Part shown: positions 25,101-35,099 of the stretch, one piece after another
Layout: each line of letters starts with the position of its first letter
How positions within the stretch are numbered: position 1 is the first letter of the stretch
From: Nepenthes gracilis
Lineage: Eukaryota; Streptophyta; Magnoliopsida; Caryophyllales; Nepenthaceae
Direction of reading: 5' to 3'
NCBI GenBank assembly: GCA_033239525.1
Contig: BSYO01000009.1
Coordinates: forward strand, 17,257,299 to 17,321,298
Length of the DNA stretch: 64,000 bases
Program-made: the position numbers and the translations under genes
The notes under the pieces: generated by a model
What the model saw: the letters and a program-made list of their open reading frames with translations, nothing else
Told to the model about the DNA's origin: nothing
Database searches by the model: none

Positions 25101-25878
25101 ATGAAGTATGAAGCCTACCGAAAATGAAGAAAGGAATATGAATATGATACGAGAAGATCTAAGATGAGAAATCAGGAGAAGTAGAGGGTGAGAATAGAGA
25201 AATGTTGATGAGCTTAGAAGAAATTACAAGAGACTTGGAAATTGTAAATGAGAGGTCAGAAGAGAGAACAGAACAGACTGAAAAACTGAGATCACCTTAT
25301 ATAGGTGAGTTGGGAATAACTGAAGCTTCACTAACATGTGTGGTAGGACCAATTATTTGTAGAACTTGGAATTTCAACACAAGATATTATAATTATCAGG
25401 ATGTTATAGGAAATCATATGACTATTAAAATTCCACTATTACCCTCCTATCACTTGTCAGAAATTATCATCCTAACCAAAGTACAAGACAAAATTAATCT
25501 TTACTAAAATCACAGTACCAGAATATGACAAGAACTCATTGCAGGCTTATGACTTGAATATCCATGTTGGATCCTTCAAACCTTTCGTATTGAATTTGCT
25601 GGAAACTGGAAGTGACTAATTGATTTATGTTAATCGTTAAGAGTCAGTTTGGACTCCACTAATTTACCAAATCACTGCCCATCCTGTGAGGCTAGATGAT
25701 GTGAATATTTAGTCATGTTTTGCTTTTGAAAAATGATTTTGCAGGTTATGTTTGTGTGAGGGGATTTGACCAGAAAACACGAGCACCCCGCCCACTCATT
25801 GCCAGACTGCATTTCCCGGCCAGCAAGATAACCAAAGCTAAAGGCAAGGCAAATGATCGGGATGATACAACATTGTGA
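9592..25878 (+). CDS. DEMETER/ROS1-type 5-methylcytosine DNA glycosylase, multi-exon gene
   Basis: Nuclear bifunctional DNA glycosylase/AP lyase that removes 5-methylcytosine and so demethylates DNA. Coding exons, all with consistent phase: 9592-10136, 10848-12641, 12715-13164, 14141-14231, 14327-15776, 15882-15961, 16125-16209, 16299-16390, 16505-16573, 16701-16737, 16823-16905, 17300-17737, 18176-18212, 18294-18351, 18479-18618, 18713-18778, 18870-18984, 19061-19099, 25745-25878. Total is about 1,930 codons, closer to DEMETER than to the shorter ROS1/DML proteins. Domain order: N-terminal motif, lysine-rich region, split HhH-GPD glycosylase, 4Fe-4S cluster, permuted CXXC, RRM-like DME domain. 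Catalytic Lys (codon 16159), Asp (16302) and all four cluster Cys are intact. Oddities: an apparent one-base frameshift between about 9671 and 9692, and a 6.6 kb last intron. Exact DME versus ROS1/DML orthology is not settled, so no symbol is given. The exon 10848-12641 to 12715 junction is the least certain. Confidence 0.93.
10137..10847 (+). other. First coding intron
   Basis: Donor GTAAGT and acceptor TTACAG delimit a 711-bp intron. The short ORFs inside it (for example 10406-10699) have no family features and do not fit the splicing phase, so I read them as chance frames. Confidence 0.7.
10848..12641 (+). CDS. Coding exon 2: lysine-rich DNA-binding N-terminal region
   Basis: The exon enters after acceptor TTACAG with Y-G-S-F-Y-D-L near its start. 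At about 11197-11345 it encodes the basic block R-R-K-K-H-R-P-K-V followed by G-K-P-K-R and K-R-K-Y-V-R-R, the conserved lysine-rich, AT-hook-like region that DEMETER/ROS1 proteins use for non-specific DNA binding and nuclear entry. C-R-K-A-L-N-F-D follows near 11430, and further basic patches (K-K-R-R-R-S-K; K-K-K-R-S-R-K-R) lie near the end. The rest is low-conservation, Ser/Asn-rich sequence as usual for this part. The donor is GGTATG at 12642; the frame stays open to 12727 only by reading into the intron. Confidence 0.88.
12715..13164 (+). CDS. Coding exon 3: first part of the split glycosylase domain
   Basis: This exon leads through N-A-L-V-V-Y-R-K-D-G-T-I-V-P-F-E and the K-V-D-L-D-E-E-T-N-R-V-W block to G-I-D-G-T-D-E-E-K and W-W-E-E-E-R-R-V-F, ending in F-V-A-R-M-R-L-V-Q-G. 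These are the conserved start of the DEMETER-family glycosylase domain. The acceptor is TTAG at 12714, chosen because it is the only nearby AG that keeps phase with the previous donor. The stronger-looking AGs at 12707 and 12710 do not. Donor GTGCGA follows 13164. Confidence 0.85.
14141..14231 (+). CDS. Coding exon 4: D-R-R-F-S-P-W-K-G-S-V-V-D-S-V exon
   Basis: After acceptor TTTGTGCAG the exon reads G-D-R-R-F-S-P-W-K-G-S-V-V-D-S-V-I-G-V-F, then L-T-Q-N-V-S-D-H-L-S. This is the most conserved stretch of the first half of the split glycosylase domain and includes the Q-N-V-S-D substrate-contacting region. Phase fits exactly to exon 3 and exon 5. It is preceded by a 976-bp intron in which no other exon was seen. 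Confidence 0.92.
14327..15776 (+). CDS. Coding exon 5: end of first glycosylase half, long linker, start of second half
   Basis: The exon opens with S-A-F-M-S-L-A-A-R-F-P, completing the first half of the glycosylase fold. A poorly conserved linker of about 400 residues, rich in Ser, Glu and Asn, follows; this matches the interdomain region that splits the HhH-GPD fold in all DEMETER-family proteins. Near its end D-W-x-x-L-R-K-E-A, M-D-S-L-D-Y-E-A-V and I-K-E-R-G-M-N-N-K-L-A-E-R-I-K restart the conserved second half. It ends in phase 0 at donor GTATGG. Confidence 0.92.
15882..16905 (+). CDS. Coding exons 6-11: catalytic HhH-GPD core and 4Fe-4S cluster
   Basis: Six short exons (15882-15961, 16125-16209, 16299-16390, 16505-16573, 16701-16737, 16823-16905) encode the active centre. 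The helix-hairpin-helix reads S-I-R-G-L-G-L-K-S-V-E with the catalytic lysine codon at 16159. V-D-T-N-V-G-R-I carries the catalytic aspartate codon at 16302. The last exon holds four cysteines (codons 16829, 16850, 16859, 16877) spaced C-x6-C-x2-C-x5-C, the iron-sulfur cluster of this family. Every junction keeps phase and uses GT-AG sites, so the enzyme core looks intact. Confidence 0.95.
17300..19099 (+). CDS. Coding exons 12-18: C-terminal domain, permuted CXXC and most of the RRM-like DME domain
   Basis: Exons 17300-17737, 18176-18212, 18294-18351, 18479-18618, 18713-18778, 18870-18984 and 19061-19099. The first begins S-A-R-L-A-L-P and includes E-P-I-I-E-V-P-A-S-P and D-P-D-E-I-P-T-I-K-L. 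Further on come V-Y-E-L-P-D-T-H, K-R-E-P-D-D and L-L-A-I-W-T-P-G. The block E-T-C-F-N-C-N-S near 18560 is the permuted CXXC unit, followed by V-R-G-T-L-L, I-P-C-R-T-A-M-R-G-S-F-P-L-N-G-T, R-R-T-V-Y-F-G-T-S and L-S-T-E-G-I-Q of the RRM-like DME domain. Known members need this C-terminal domain for activity. Confidence 0.93.
19100..25744 (+). other. Very long (6.6 kb) final intron of the glycosylase gene
   Basis: The intron has a good donor (GTAAGTA) and a good acceptor, and the flanking exons fit in phase. All other introns of this gene are 73-976 bp. The contents are decayed and hold no intact ORF of interest. Around 20121-20130 TGGTATCAGG resembles a tRNA-Met primer-binding site, and the GC-richer part at about 19350-22300 looks like old retroelement sequence. 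Short protein-like pieces at 22390-22910 could not be identified. I infer one or more old insertions. Confidence 0.85.
25745..25878 (+). CDS. Last coding exon of the DNA glycosylase gene
   Basis: Acceptor GATTTTGCAG at 25744 leads into G-Y-V-C-V-R-G-F-D-Q-K-T-R-A-P-R-P-L, then A-R-L-H-F-P-A-S-K, the conserved final strands of the RRM-like DME domain. TGA lies at 25876-25878. Its phase completes the codon split at 19099, so it is the true 3' exon even though it lies 6.6 kb from the previous one. The 3' untranslated region probably runs to about 26100, where a T-run and ATAATGAAAT sequence appear; no canonical AATAAA was seen. Confidence 0.93.
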
Positions 25879-27430
25879 CCGTTGGAGTCTCCTAGGCAGT
25901 GTGCCAGCCATGTCCAAGAGAATATAGCAAAGTTTCTGTATCCCAGCATCCGATAAATTAAGTTTGTATTAACCTGTAAAGAGTAGCTCAGCTTAGCTCT
26001 TAAGTGATCTCATTTCAGAAACTTGTGAAAGTTTTCCTATGGCGTCCTGCATTTTTTTTTTTTTTCATAATGAAATTTTTTAGCAGCTTAGGCTAGTTTT
26101 TCTGGCAATCAATTCACATTACAGGAAAGAAAATCATCTGGCCAATGAAATTAGTCCAGTTGGCATCATTTTCCTCCCGTTGACACGACTGTTGTTCGAG
26201 TTATCTCAAGACCTTCAAGAACAAAATATAGAAAGAAAGAAAGAAAGAAATGGAATCAGCCGTAAAAAATGGTGCCGAGATCATTCTTGCGCAGAAAGAA
26301 TGACATAAGCTTTACATAATCTTGTCCATAGCATGAGTATTATCATCAACGCATCCCAATCTACATGCACAGACCATTGTCGGAATAATTGAAAGCATAG
26401 CTAGATAAAAACTATTCGAACCAAAAGTTCAGCAGTTGAGAACACAATATTACCAGCATCATGCGGATTAAAATGCGCCTTATATCCCCCCCAAGCATAG
26501 ATCCGAAAAGAAAAGAATTACGGAAGTTTGCATAGGAATAGAGATATTGCGGCTACTCATCTGGGACATCTGCAGATTAGAGTATGCAAGGACGAAAAGG
26601 ATGAGTTTCCAAGTGATGTTGAATGAGGCCTATGAACTTCAACATGGTGCTGCACATTTGACAAGGTAAAGTGTTTGAGTGAAACTAAGTTATAAGTTTC
26701 CACGCCATCGATTTTCTTAAAAAAAAAACAGATGCATGATAAAATTTAAAGTAGCAATTTGTGAGTTCCAGAATCAACGCTTGTTGTTCCATAGATTGAA
26801 GATGGATGTGGCTTGCCAACAATATGATAAGGCCGAATTCTACCCTACCATCCATAATGAGGTAGAAGCATAGAACTCAATTTAGCACAAGCATATGCAC
26901 CTCCATAATCAGATGTTAAAAAAACGAAGGATCAACTGACATGAAATTATGTCATAGCAGACATTTTTATGAAAAGTTCATATTGTATTAATTTATCCAT
27001 ATGTGAGTTCTATAATTATAACATTTGTAGCTCCCATGTAAATCAGGAGTTGTTTATAGGTATATAAGGTATGTATTAACCCGACACTTTAGTTTACCTG
27101 CGACATTTGATGTCGTGAACATCAATTTACTATTGGATGATTTTCAATGGATAATAATGGTCGTTGATGAAATCTGTAACTTACTTTGGATAAAACAATT
27201 GTCTTAACCAATTACAGTAACTTATATTTAATTGCCTACCGTAACCTATCGAACAATACATGGGTGTAATGCAGCAAAAATATAGAGTATAAGAACCGTG
27301 TTATTTTGCAAATCCAAATAATTAAAGTTTATGTAAAAGTAAAACAATAAGCAAAATATATCTCATTTCCATCAGAATTTAGATATCCGAAGGTGATTGC
27401 GACAAAGAGGGAGAGAAATCAATACCCACC
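25879..27430. other. 3' untranslated region and AT-rich spacer after the glycosylase gene
   Basis: No gene is supported. There is a T13-14 run near 26052-26066, a (GAAA)n tract near 26230-26250 and an A-run near 26722. Around 26770-27010 are phrases faintly like the end of a copia RNase H region, but too weak to call. Confidence 0.5.
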
Positions 27431-28990
27431 ATGTATGCATACCAAATACTACGCAGTGGGTGTCATGGACATCTTGCATTTGTGACTGTAACCATTAGTA
27501 AGGAGACAAGGATTAAAGATGTTCTTGTAGTTCAAGAGTTTAGTGTTGTGTTTTTACAGAATTTGTCTGTTTTGCCTCTCTATAGGAAAATTAAGTTTGC
27601 TATTGCGTTGATACCAGGTATTTTGCCAATTTCTAAATCTCCATATTGGTAGGCTCCATCAAAATTGAAGGAAATAAAGTTGCAATTAAGGGACTTGGGT
27701 TCTATTGGGCCTAATATATCACCTTAGAGAGCTTTGATGTTATTTGTGAAGAAAATTAAATAAAGTAATTATCAAGAATAATTATCATTTGTCTTGGATG
27801 GATGACTTATTTAATCAATTATAGTGAGCACAAGTCTTTTCTAATATTGATATTTGTTCTGGGCACTATCAACTAAAGATTAAAGAGGATGTTTTGAAGA
27901 CAGCTTTGCGCCCGAGATATATGCATTATGAGTTTTTAATTATACCTTTTGAATTAACTAATATTCTAATAACTTTTACGAGCTTAATGAACCTAAAGTG
28001 TAAGTCCTATTTAAATCAGTTTATAGCGGTATTTCTTGATAATATTTTGACAAATTCTAAGAGTGTCTTAGAGCATAAGGAGCATTTAAGGACTTTGTCA
28101 CGGGTATAAATGGAGAAACAATTATATGTTGAGTTAAAAAAATAAGAGTTTTGATTAAAGATGATAACATTTTTAGAATATGCTATTTCTAGAATTATGA
28201 CTCGGTGGATCCCAAAATGATAAAAGCTTTCACAGAGTGGAAAAAATCTAATAGTTCATTTGAGATAAGAATTTTCCTGGGATCAGCAAGATATTATCAA
28301 GGAGTAATAAATGATTTTTTCCCGAATTGTGGTTCCTTTGACTAAGTTAACCTAGAAAGGTATAAAGTTTGCAAGGAATGATTGGAGTGAGCAAAGTTTT
28401 CATAAGTTGCAGAAGCAATTGACTTCTACACTAATCCTAACTAATTTAGAGAGAACCGGAGTATTTATACTTTCTTGCGATGCCATAGGGTGTGTTTGGG
28501 GTTTGTATTGATGCAAAATAGAAAAATAATAGCTTATAAGTCTAGACAATTGAAGGCTTATGAGATGAACTATCTAACACATGACCTAAAGCTTGCAACT
28601 ATTATTTTTATTTTAAAAATTTTAGGACATTATCTTTGTGGTGAAAAATTTACTATCTATTACGATTATAATAATTTGAATTATTTATTTTCACAAAAAC
28701 AACTGAATGTGAGGAAAAGAAATGGATAGACTTATCAATGATTAAGATTGCCAAATTCAAAACCAACAGAAAAGGGATAAGAGGTTGCAAACATGTTGAG
28801 TAAGAAATCAATTGGGATGATTGCTTATTTGGTGATGAGGGAGTAAAGGTTGCTAGAAATTGGTGATGAGAAAATTTAAGAATCGAATCGCTCTTGAAAA
28901 AATCTTTTGAGCTTCTTAAATCAGTCAAAACAAATCTACTTGTAAATATCAATTTATAATCCAAATAATATAGAAACACTAATTTATAAC
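27431..28990 (+). pseudogene. Decayed chromovirus-like gypsy reverse transcriptase and RNase H
   Basis: On the + strand, several frames together give L-P-L-Y-R-K-I-K-F-A-I and L-I-P-G-I-L-P-I-S (27575-27635), Y-Q-L-K-I-K-E-D (27868), I-P-F-E-L-T-N (27942-27962) and F-I-A-V-F-L-D-N-I-L near 28020, where active gypsy RTs have Y/F-I-D-D. RNase H follows at about 28455-28830 with L-M-Q-N-R-K-I-I-A-Y-K-S-R-Q-L-K and Y-L-T-H-D-L-K-L-A. Many stops and frameshifts and a lost catalytic Asp show it is dead. No flanking LTRs could be fixed. Confidence 0.85.
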
Positions 28991-29949
28991 TTAGTCCTGA
29001 CTAATGACCTATATAAAGAGCTATTCAAATTTACTCTTTATAACATAGACAGACATTTTTTAGTTTTTCTTACAGATTTGCTCTACTATATAAATCTTTA
29101 ATACTATTGAAGCTCCAATATTCATGACATCTACAAAACTCTAAATGCTTACAGGCTAGAGCAAACACTTTCTAATCTCAAAACAAATGAGTTTTTCCTT
29201 TCAAAACAATTTTTCTCACTCTTTAGCTTCAATAATACAGAAGTGGTGGCTAAATCAAGGAAAAAAATAGGTATATATAGCAGGACAGAAAAAACAAGAT
29301 TTAAATGTGAAGGAATGCATCCTAGGGTCATGCAAACATGAGGCGGTCATCACAGTCAAAATGGCGCTCATCATGCGCTAACTACAGCATGTTCTATATG
29401 TGTGCACTCATCATGCGCTAGCTACTGTTTCATTTTGAGAAAGATTATCTTGAATCTCGCAAGAACACGTACCAATAAAAGAAAAAAATTACATATAACT
29501 CAATTAAAACAATGATTTTATCACATAAGTTGGCTAATATAACAGACTTAACAAAGAAAACAAGAGATAGTAAAATAACATCTGATTTTAAGTAGTACCT
29601 TCTTAATTTTGACTGCAAAACATTACAAGAACAAAAAGAAGGATATTGATCACAACCTATAGAATAAAAAAAGTTCACCTCTCTAGCAGTTTATTTGATC
29701 AAATTAGATCACACACCCAAAACAATCTTTTGCCTATCCCCCCAAAAAAATAAGAAAAACCTCAAAACTGGAGTCTTCATGGAAATAAGGAGACACGGTT
29801 TATTTTTTTTAACTAAATGAAAGTCTTTCATATCCGTCCTATACACGAAAGTTGTTTGACAATGCCTTTTATATCAATATACAAAGCGTGGCATACGAAA
29901 GGGGAAAGAAAAAATAAGTGGAGGAACAAAATAAGGTACCTTTTTTTTT

Positions 29950-30454
29950 TTGTACAAATGAAACTATACCTCCCTTTGAGAGAGAGACTGGAATAAACCA
30001 ACTTAAGTTTAGAAATTAGATTGATGTGGCGATTAGGTAGATAAGTTTTTGTAAAACTATTAACCAACTAGTCAGCCAAAGAATCCAAGAAGAGGTGAAG
30101 AATGCCCCCATAAGATAATAACGTACAAAATGACAATCAATCTTGATATATTTTATGTATTCATAAAATATATCATTATAAGTAATCTGAATAATACCAT
30201 GATTATCACAATAGAGAGAAGTGTTACTAAGTTAAAGAACAATGATATCCTATAAAAACAAATGAAGTCAAAGAAGTTTAGATATAATATCAATAAGAGT
30301 GTAATATTCAACCTTAGTGCTAAAATAGCGATAATGGTTTACTTTTAATTATGTAAAAACATTAAAAAGTTTTCTAATAGGCAGAGAAAGTCAGTAGTAG
30401 ATTGTCAATCAGTAGGATCACCTATCTAATCAATATTAAAATACATTTGGAGCC
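29950..30454 (-). pseudogene. Copia RNase H and 3' end, separated from its first part by an insertion
   Basis: Minus-strand reading gives I-G-D-P-T-D-x-Q-S-T-T near 30420-30390, the copia RNase H signature, and then S-F-T-K-T-Y-L-P near 30060-30035 followed by L-I-S-K-L-K-L, the usual end of the polyprotein. The preceding residues of the same domain lie at 32786 and beyond, on the far side of a 2.33 kb insertion. Confidence 0.8.
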
Positions 30455-32785
30455 TATAATCATAAATTTTTAAATTATGATAATTATAATTAATTAAACT
30501 AATATAATTAAAATTAATGTCAAAGGATGTGAAAAATTAAGTCAAAAGAGTCAAAATTTGGACCGAATAACTCGTGTATGATTTAGGCCTGACAAAAATT
30601 TGAGATGTGCCTCGGGCGCCAAAAGCAAAAACCCCCATGCCCGATGCATGCTTGAGCCGCGCTTGAAGGCCAATTTGTTATAAAAGGACCCCCAAGCTCA
30701 AAATTTGTCATTTTGCAGCAATTTTGAGGAAGAGAGGGACAGAGCCGAGGAGAAGAGAGGCAAGGCTCCAACAACTGGAATCAAGATAATTAAAGTGAGG
30801 ATTTGAGTAAATTAAAGGTAAAACAAGTGCACTCTAAGTCCTTCATTTGTTACTATTCATGCCATTTCTCCGGAACATTCTTGATCTAATGCTCTTCCAA
30901 ATCATAGTCTGCAAAGCTATTATGCCTCTATGAAGCATGCATGTTAAATTCTTCATAAACTATGGCAAAATTTCATAAAAATTTCATGTTTATGCTGAAA
31001 ATATACATGTACGTTCTGTATTTTGAATTTCAGCTGTATGCATGTCATAAAATTCATGATTTAATGAGCTTGCATGTGAAGGATTTCGTACCTCATGCTA
31101 CAGTAGATTCCTGGTTTATGAAATAAGCCTTGCATGTGAACTAAGCTGAAATTTGCAGGAAATGTCCATAATGTTGATTTTACTAATTTCTACTAAATTT
31201 TTGTTGTAATCCATGCTTACAATTCGTACAGTAGCACATATACACTTTAAATTACCATATGTATGTTTTATATGAGTTGGAGAATGCATATATTTGACAT
31301 ATATGGTCCCAAATTTAAAATACATGCTGATTTTTATAAACTGTTGCTGAATTCTGCAATCTTATGGCAAATTTCATACACTACTTGCAAAATTTAACAT
31401 GTTATGCATTAAATTACAACATAGCTTGAATTATACAAAAAGAACAGAGTTGTCATGTCATGAAAATATAGAATTGTGGCTGAAAACTCTACAACAATAT
31501 TAAGATATAATCAATTGTTCTCCAAATGGGTGAGAACTTAGAATTATGAAACAAAATATAAAGTTTTTCTAAGTTAAATATTGAACCAAAGTTATAATTT
31601 AGCGGATAGTATATTATGGTATATTTTAGTATATTATAATGATATATCGATATCCAACCTTATATAACCACGGAGTTAAGAAACGACATCTGACCCGTTT
31701 ATAGAGTTATATGTAGATAGCCCACATTCGGATCTTAAATAGGAGCTTATAGCCTTTATTTGTGTAGGAATATACATAACCCAATCTTCGATGGTCCATT
31801 CTTTTAGCCGATAAAACCTACTGGCCCTAGTTTCTAAAAAAAATAATATTTAAATATGTTTTGAAAGCTAAGATTAAGAAAAAATAAGATAAGAAACATA
31901 AAAATGTCTTATGTGATTTTCTTGCATAAGCTCCTATCAATGCATCCGAGTATGATTTCTATTTTTTTCGATATGTTTTAAACGCAAAGTATACATGTTT
32001 ATTGATATATTATATACCTTATTAAGTATTTGGTTTACTCTCTTACATTTTACTTGCCCCTCATATGAGATACCTGAGTCCTTGTCAGACAGACAGGATT
32101 GAGCAAATAAGAAAAAATTTGATTAATAAATCGATAATGATTATTACCATTTAATAATTCTGGATAATGTTAATTATATTATGTTATGTTCGGATAGTAT
32201 TCAAATAATGGTTAATGGGTCTAATGTTGTATTTTATTTGATTAGACAGTTTCGAATGATATTAGCCTATATTTCAGTTATATAAATGGTAGTATTATAT
32301 TTTTTTAAACAGTTTTAGAACATGTTAAATGATATAATTTGACTTCCTTGACAGATTTAGATTATAATTATAATATATTTTAGGCAATGTTTAAGTCTAG
32401 ACAGTAGGTTATATCGGTTTAAGATCTGTTGTGATCTTATATTATAATTTAGGTATCATATATCCATGTTTTGGTGTCGATTTGGTATTGTTAATGATTT
32501 TAGTTTTATTCCGTCAAATTTATAAATGCTTATTTGCTTTCACAGATTATTATATTGTGTAGGTATCATTCCTTATATAAGGTTCAACATCATGTGGATT
32601 GACTCACCGTCGGAGCCACACAATGACACAGCTGATATTTAAGTCCTGTATATGTCTTTATTTATTTATATTGAGATTGGTTATAATATCGATGTGAAAT
32701 TTACATCTAAAAAATATTAAATAATTATTTAACTAATTAATATTAATTAAGTATCAATATCGAGATCAGATTGTCGGACGTGACA
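30455..32785 (+). mobile_element. Solo LTR (about 2.3 kb), chromovirus-like, inserted in copia RNase H
   Basis: The copia RNase H frame is interrupted exactly here, and the coding phrase resumes on the other side. The insertion is flanked by GAGCC (30450-30454) and AAGCC (32786-32790), a five-base target duplication with one change. It ends GGACGTGACA, the usual 3' end of Tekay/Del LTRs, and starts TATAATC, probably a mutated TG. A TATA-like TTATAAAAGG at about 30679 and a purine-rich leader after it indicate + orientation. No internal region remains, so it is a solo LTR. Confidence 0.75.
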
Positions 32786-33059
32786 AAGCCCCAACAAAGT
32801 GTAAGAAGAATAGTGTAACCCATGAAATAGAGTGTCTTTTACATAACGAAGCATACAAAGAAAATCTACCTATTAAATAGAACAAAGGGTCAACATAATT
32901 TGATCGATAAAATGTATAGTTTAAAGAAATATTAGGCCTGATAATAGTGAAATATATGATACTCCTAACCAATTGGCGATAAAGGATAACACTAAAGATA
33001 GATTTACTATCAGTAGCATAGGGTTTGACAATATGTTCAATAAGATTAATAGTCACCTT

Positions 33060-33835
33060 ATAATCAACAAGCCTGGCACGAGAGAAAAAAAAAAAAGATC
33101 AAAAGCATACTTAGTCCGCGTTAAATGATAGAAATCAGAGATAGGAGTTGCCTCAAAGCTATAAAAATAGCAAAGGAAACTAAGATCCTTCATGTCAAAA
33201 TGCTGACTAAAAAATATTTAAATTTAAGAATGTCAAAATTATTATCATCAGTAATAATTATATTATCAACATATAATAGAAAAATAATAGTGCAAACAAC
33301 AGTATAATAAGTAAAAATAACAAAGTCAAGAGGACTAGATGTAAACCCAAGCTATGAAATAGTAAATCTGAATTTGGCAAACCAAACATAGAAAGCCTGC
33401 TTAACACTGTATAATACTTGTCAAAAATGGCATACCTATCTGCAAGAATGAGGATAACTAAAAGGAGGCTTAATGTAAACTCCCCAGTCAAGTCTATAAA
33501 AAATGTGTTCTTTATATTCATTTAAAATAAGAAAAATTAGTGTATAATAGTTAAAACTAAGAGAGATCGAGCAGAAATAATGTGGGCAACAGAAGTGAAA
33601 GCCTCCTCATAATTAATGCCATATTTTTGGGTAAAGCCCTTAGCCATAATATGAACTTTATATTGTATATTTGAAATATTAGAATTCATTTTTCGTTTGT
33701 ATGTCCATTTACTCCTTATTGTAGTCTTATCAGGCAGAAGAAAATCAAATTTCAAGTGAGTCCTGTAATAGTATTAAACTCTTCGCTTATAACTTGGTGT
33801 CAAAAAGCATTAAAACATGCTTCGTGATAATTGTG
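33060..33835 (-). pseudogene. Copia reverse transcriptase remnant
   Basis: The frame 33755-33537 reads D-K-T-T-I-x-S-K-W-T-Y-K, then Y-K-V-H-I-M-A-K-G-F-T-Q-K-Y-G-I-N-Y-E-E-A-F, then V-A-H-I-I-S-A-R-S-L-L. This is the classic start of the copia reverse transcriptase. The frame 33056-32766 continues with Y-R-Q-L-V-R-S-I-I-Y-F-T-I-x-R-P, near the RT to RNase H junction. Frameshifts lie between. Confidence 0.85.
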
Positions 33836-33839
33836 TGGC

Positions 33840-34980
33840 TCATGAAGAACAGCAAGAGTACAAAAGCAACAATAGTCACAAAATGGAGAGGATGAACACA
33901 TACCCAATTCGAGAGACGAATATCCATAGTGAAGGACTTTAAAAGTGTGGTGTTGGAGGTGATGAGTTCTGTAAGCTCGACCCAGGAAGAAAATCCACGA
34001 ATGAAATAAAGGTCCAATAAAATTCTATATAATTGGAAGCTCAAGAAACGCTGAAGCATGCCCCAATCAGCAGCCTTTACTGATTCGGCCCAAGGACGAA
34101 ACAACGGCTCAACAATTCCGACCCACAAAGCGAGCCCATGAATCATACAATTTACCATAACCGATTGGATAAATCTCTATAAAATAATCGCCGTACAGCA
34201 TAACCACCCACTTTCCAAGAACCTACCGTAACCAACCAGTCAGAACAACACAACCATCTTATCCTGTTAGTGGGCAGTTGTCACCGAATAAGAATAATCC
34301 AACTGCCCTTCACCTCTATAAATACACCTTTATTCCCGCGAAAGAGGAGAGAGAAGGCCAGGGAAGGGATAGGATGGACTTTAGACACCAATCCTTTCAA
34401 GAAATATTTCACCTCACCAAAAAAGGAGAAGAGGCCGAGGAGGAGAGAGGAGAAAAAGGGATTATAGACTTTATCCTGCCCCCTAAGTCCTTCTAGAAGC
34501 CATCTCTCCTACCAGGTAGTCAAATCCCTCAGGAGTCCATCCAAGCCAAGGATATCCATCTAGGGGATCTTCCATTCAAGTGCCTAGTCATCACTAAGGA
34601 GTATCCTGACAATACTTGGACGGCCGTACAATCTATAATGGTACTCACTCTTTAGCATACTTTCGCCTCTTAAGATGCCCCTCAACAGAGAGCGCATCTA
34701 AACCACCCCTCAGTCGAGCACACCTCTAAGCCATCAATCAATTAGGCACATTCAAACACTCGATCCACCACTACATGCATTCTCCATGTATCTTTCTATA
34801 CTCTTGAAAAAATTTCTGATTTGAGTATCAAAGGATATATGGTGGGAGTAATTCCTACCGTCCTCTAACCTCTCGTTTTCAGTTGTATTATGAAGGGTTC
34901 AAATTAGAAATTATGGAGACCAAATCCGCATCAGATTGACCCTACTAAAGATCCGATTCGTAGCCCCCTAATCCATATGA
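33840..34980 (+). repeat. LTR-like insertion in the copia element
   Basis: The copia coding signal breaks off near 33835 and resumes near 34985. The stretch between is richer in G+C, has no pol motifs, and carries a good plant TATA box (CTATAAATA, about 34315) followed by a purine-rich leader, as in LTR promoters read on the + strand. The ends are not fixed and no target duplication was found. Solo LTR is the likeliest reading. Confidence 0.5.
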
Positions 34981-35099
34981 CAATCCAAATTTGTGGAACG
35001 TAACAAGAGATATAAGACAATCCAGACTCGTTAGGAGTGGTTAAAAAGGAATCAATGGTCAGATCAATAAAAATCCAAGAGGAAGGGAAAGTGTCTAAA

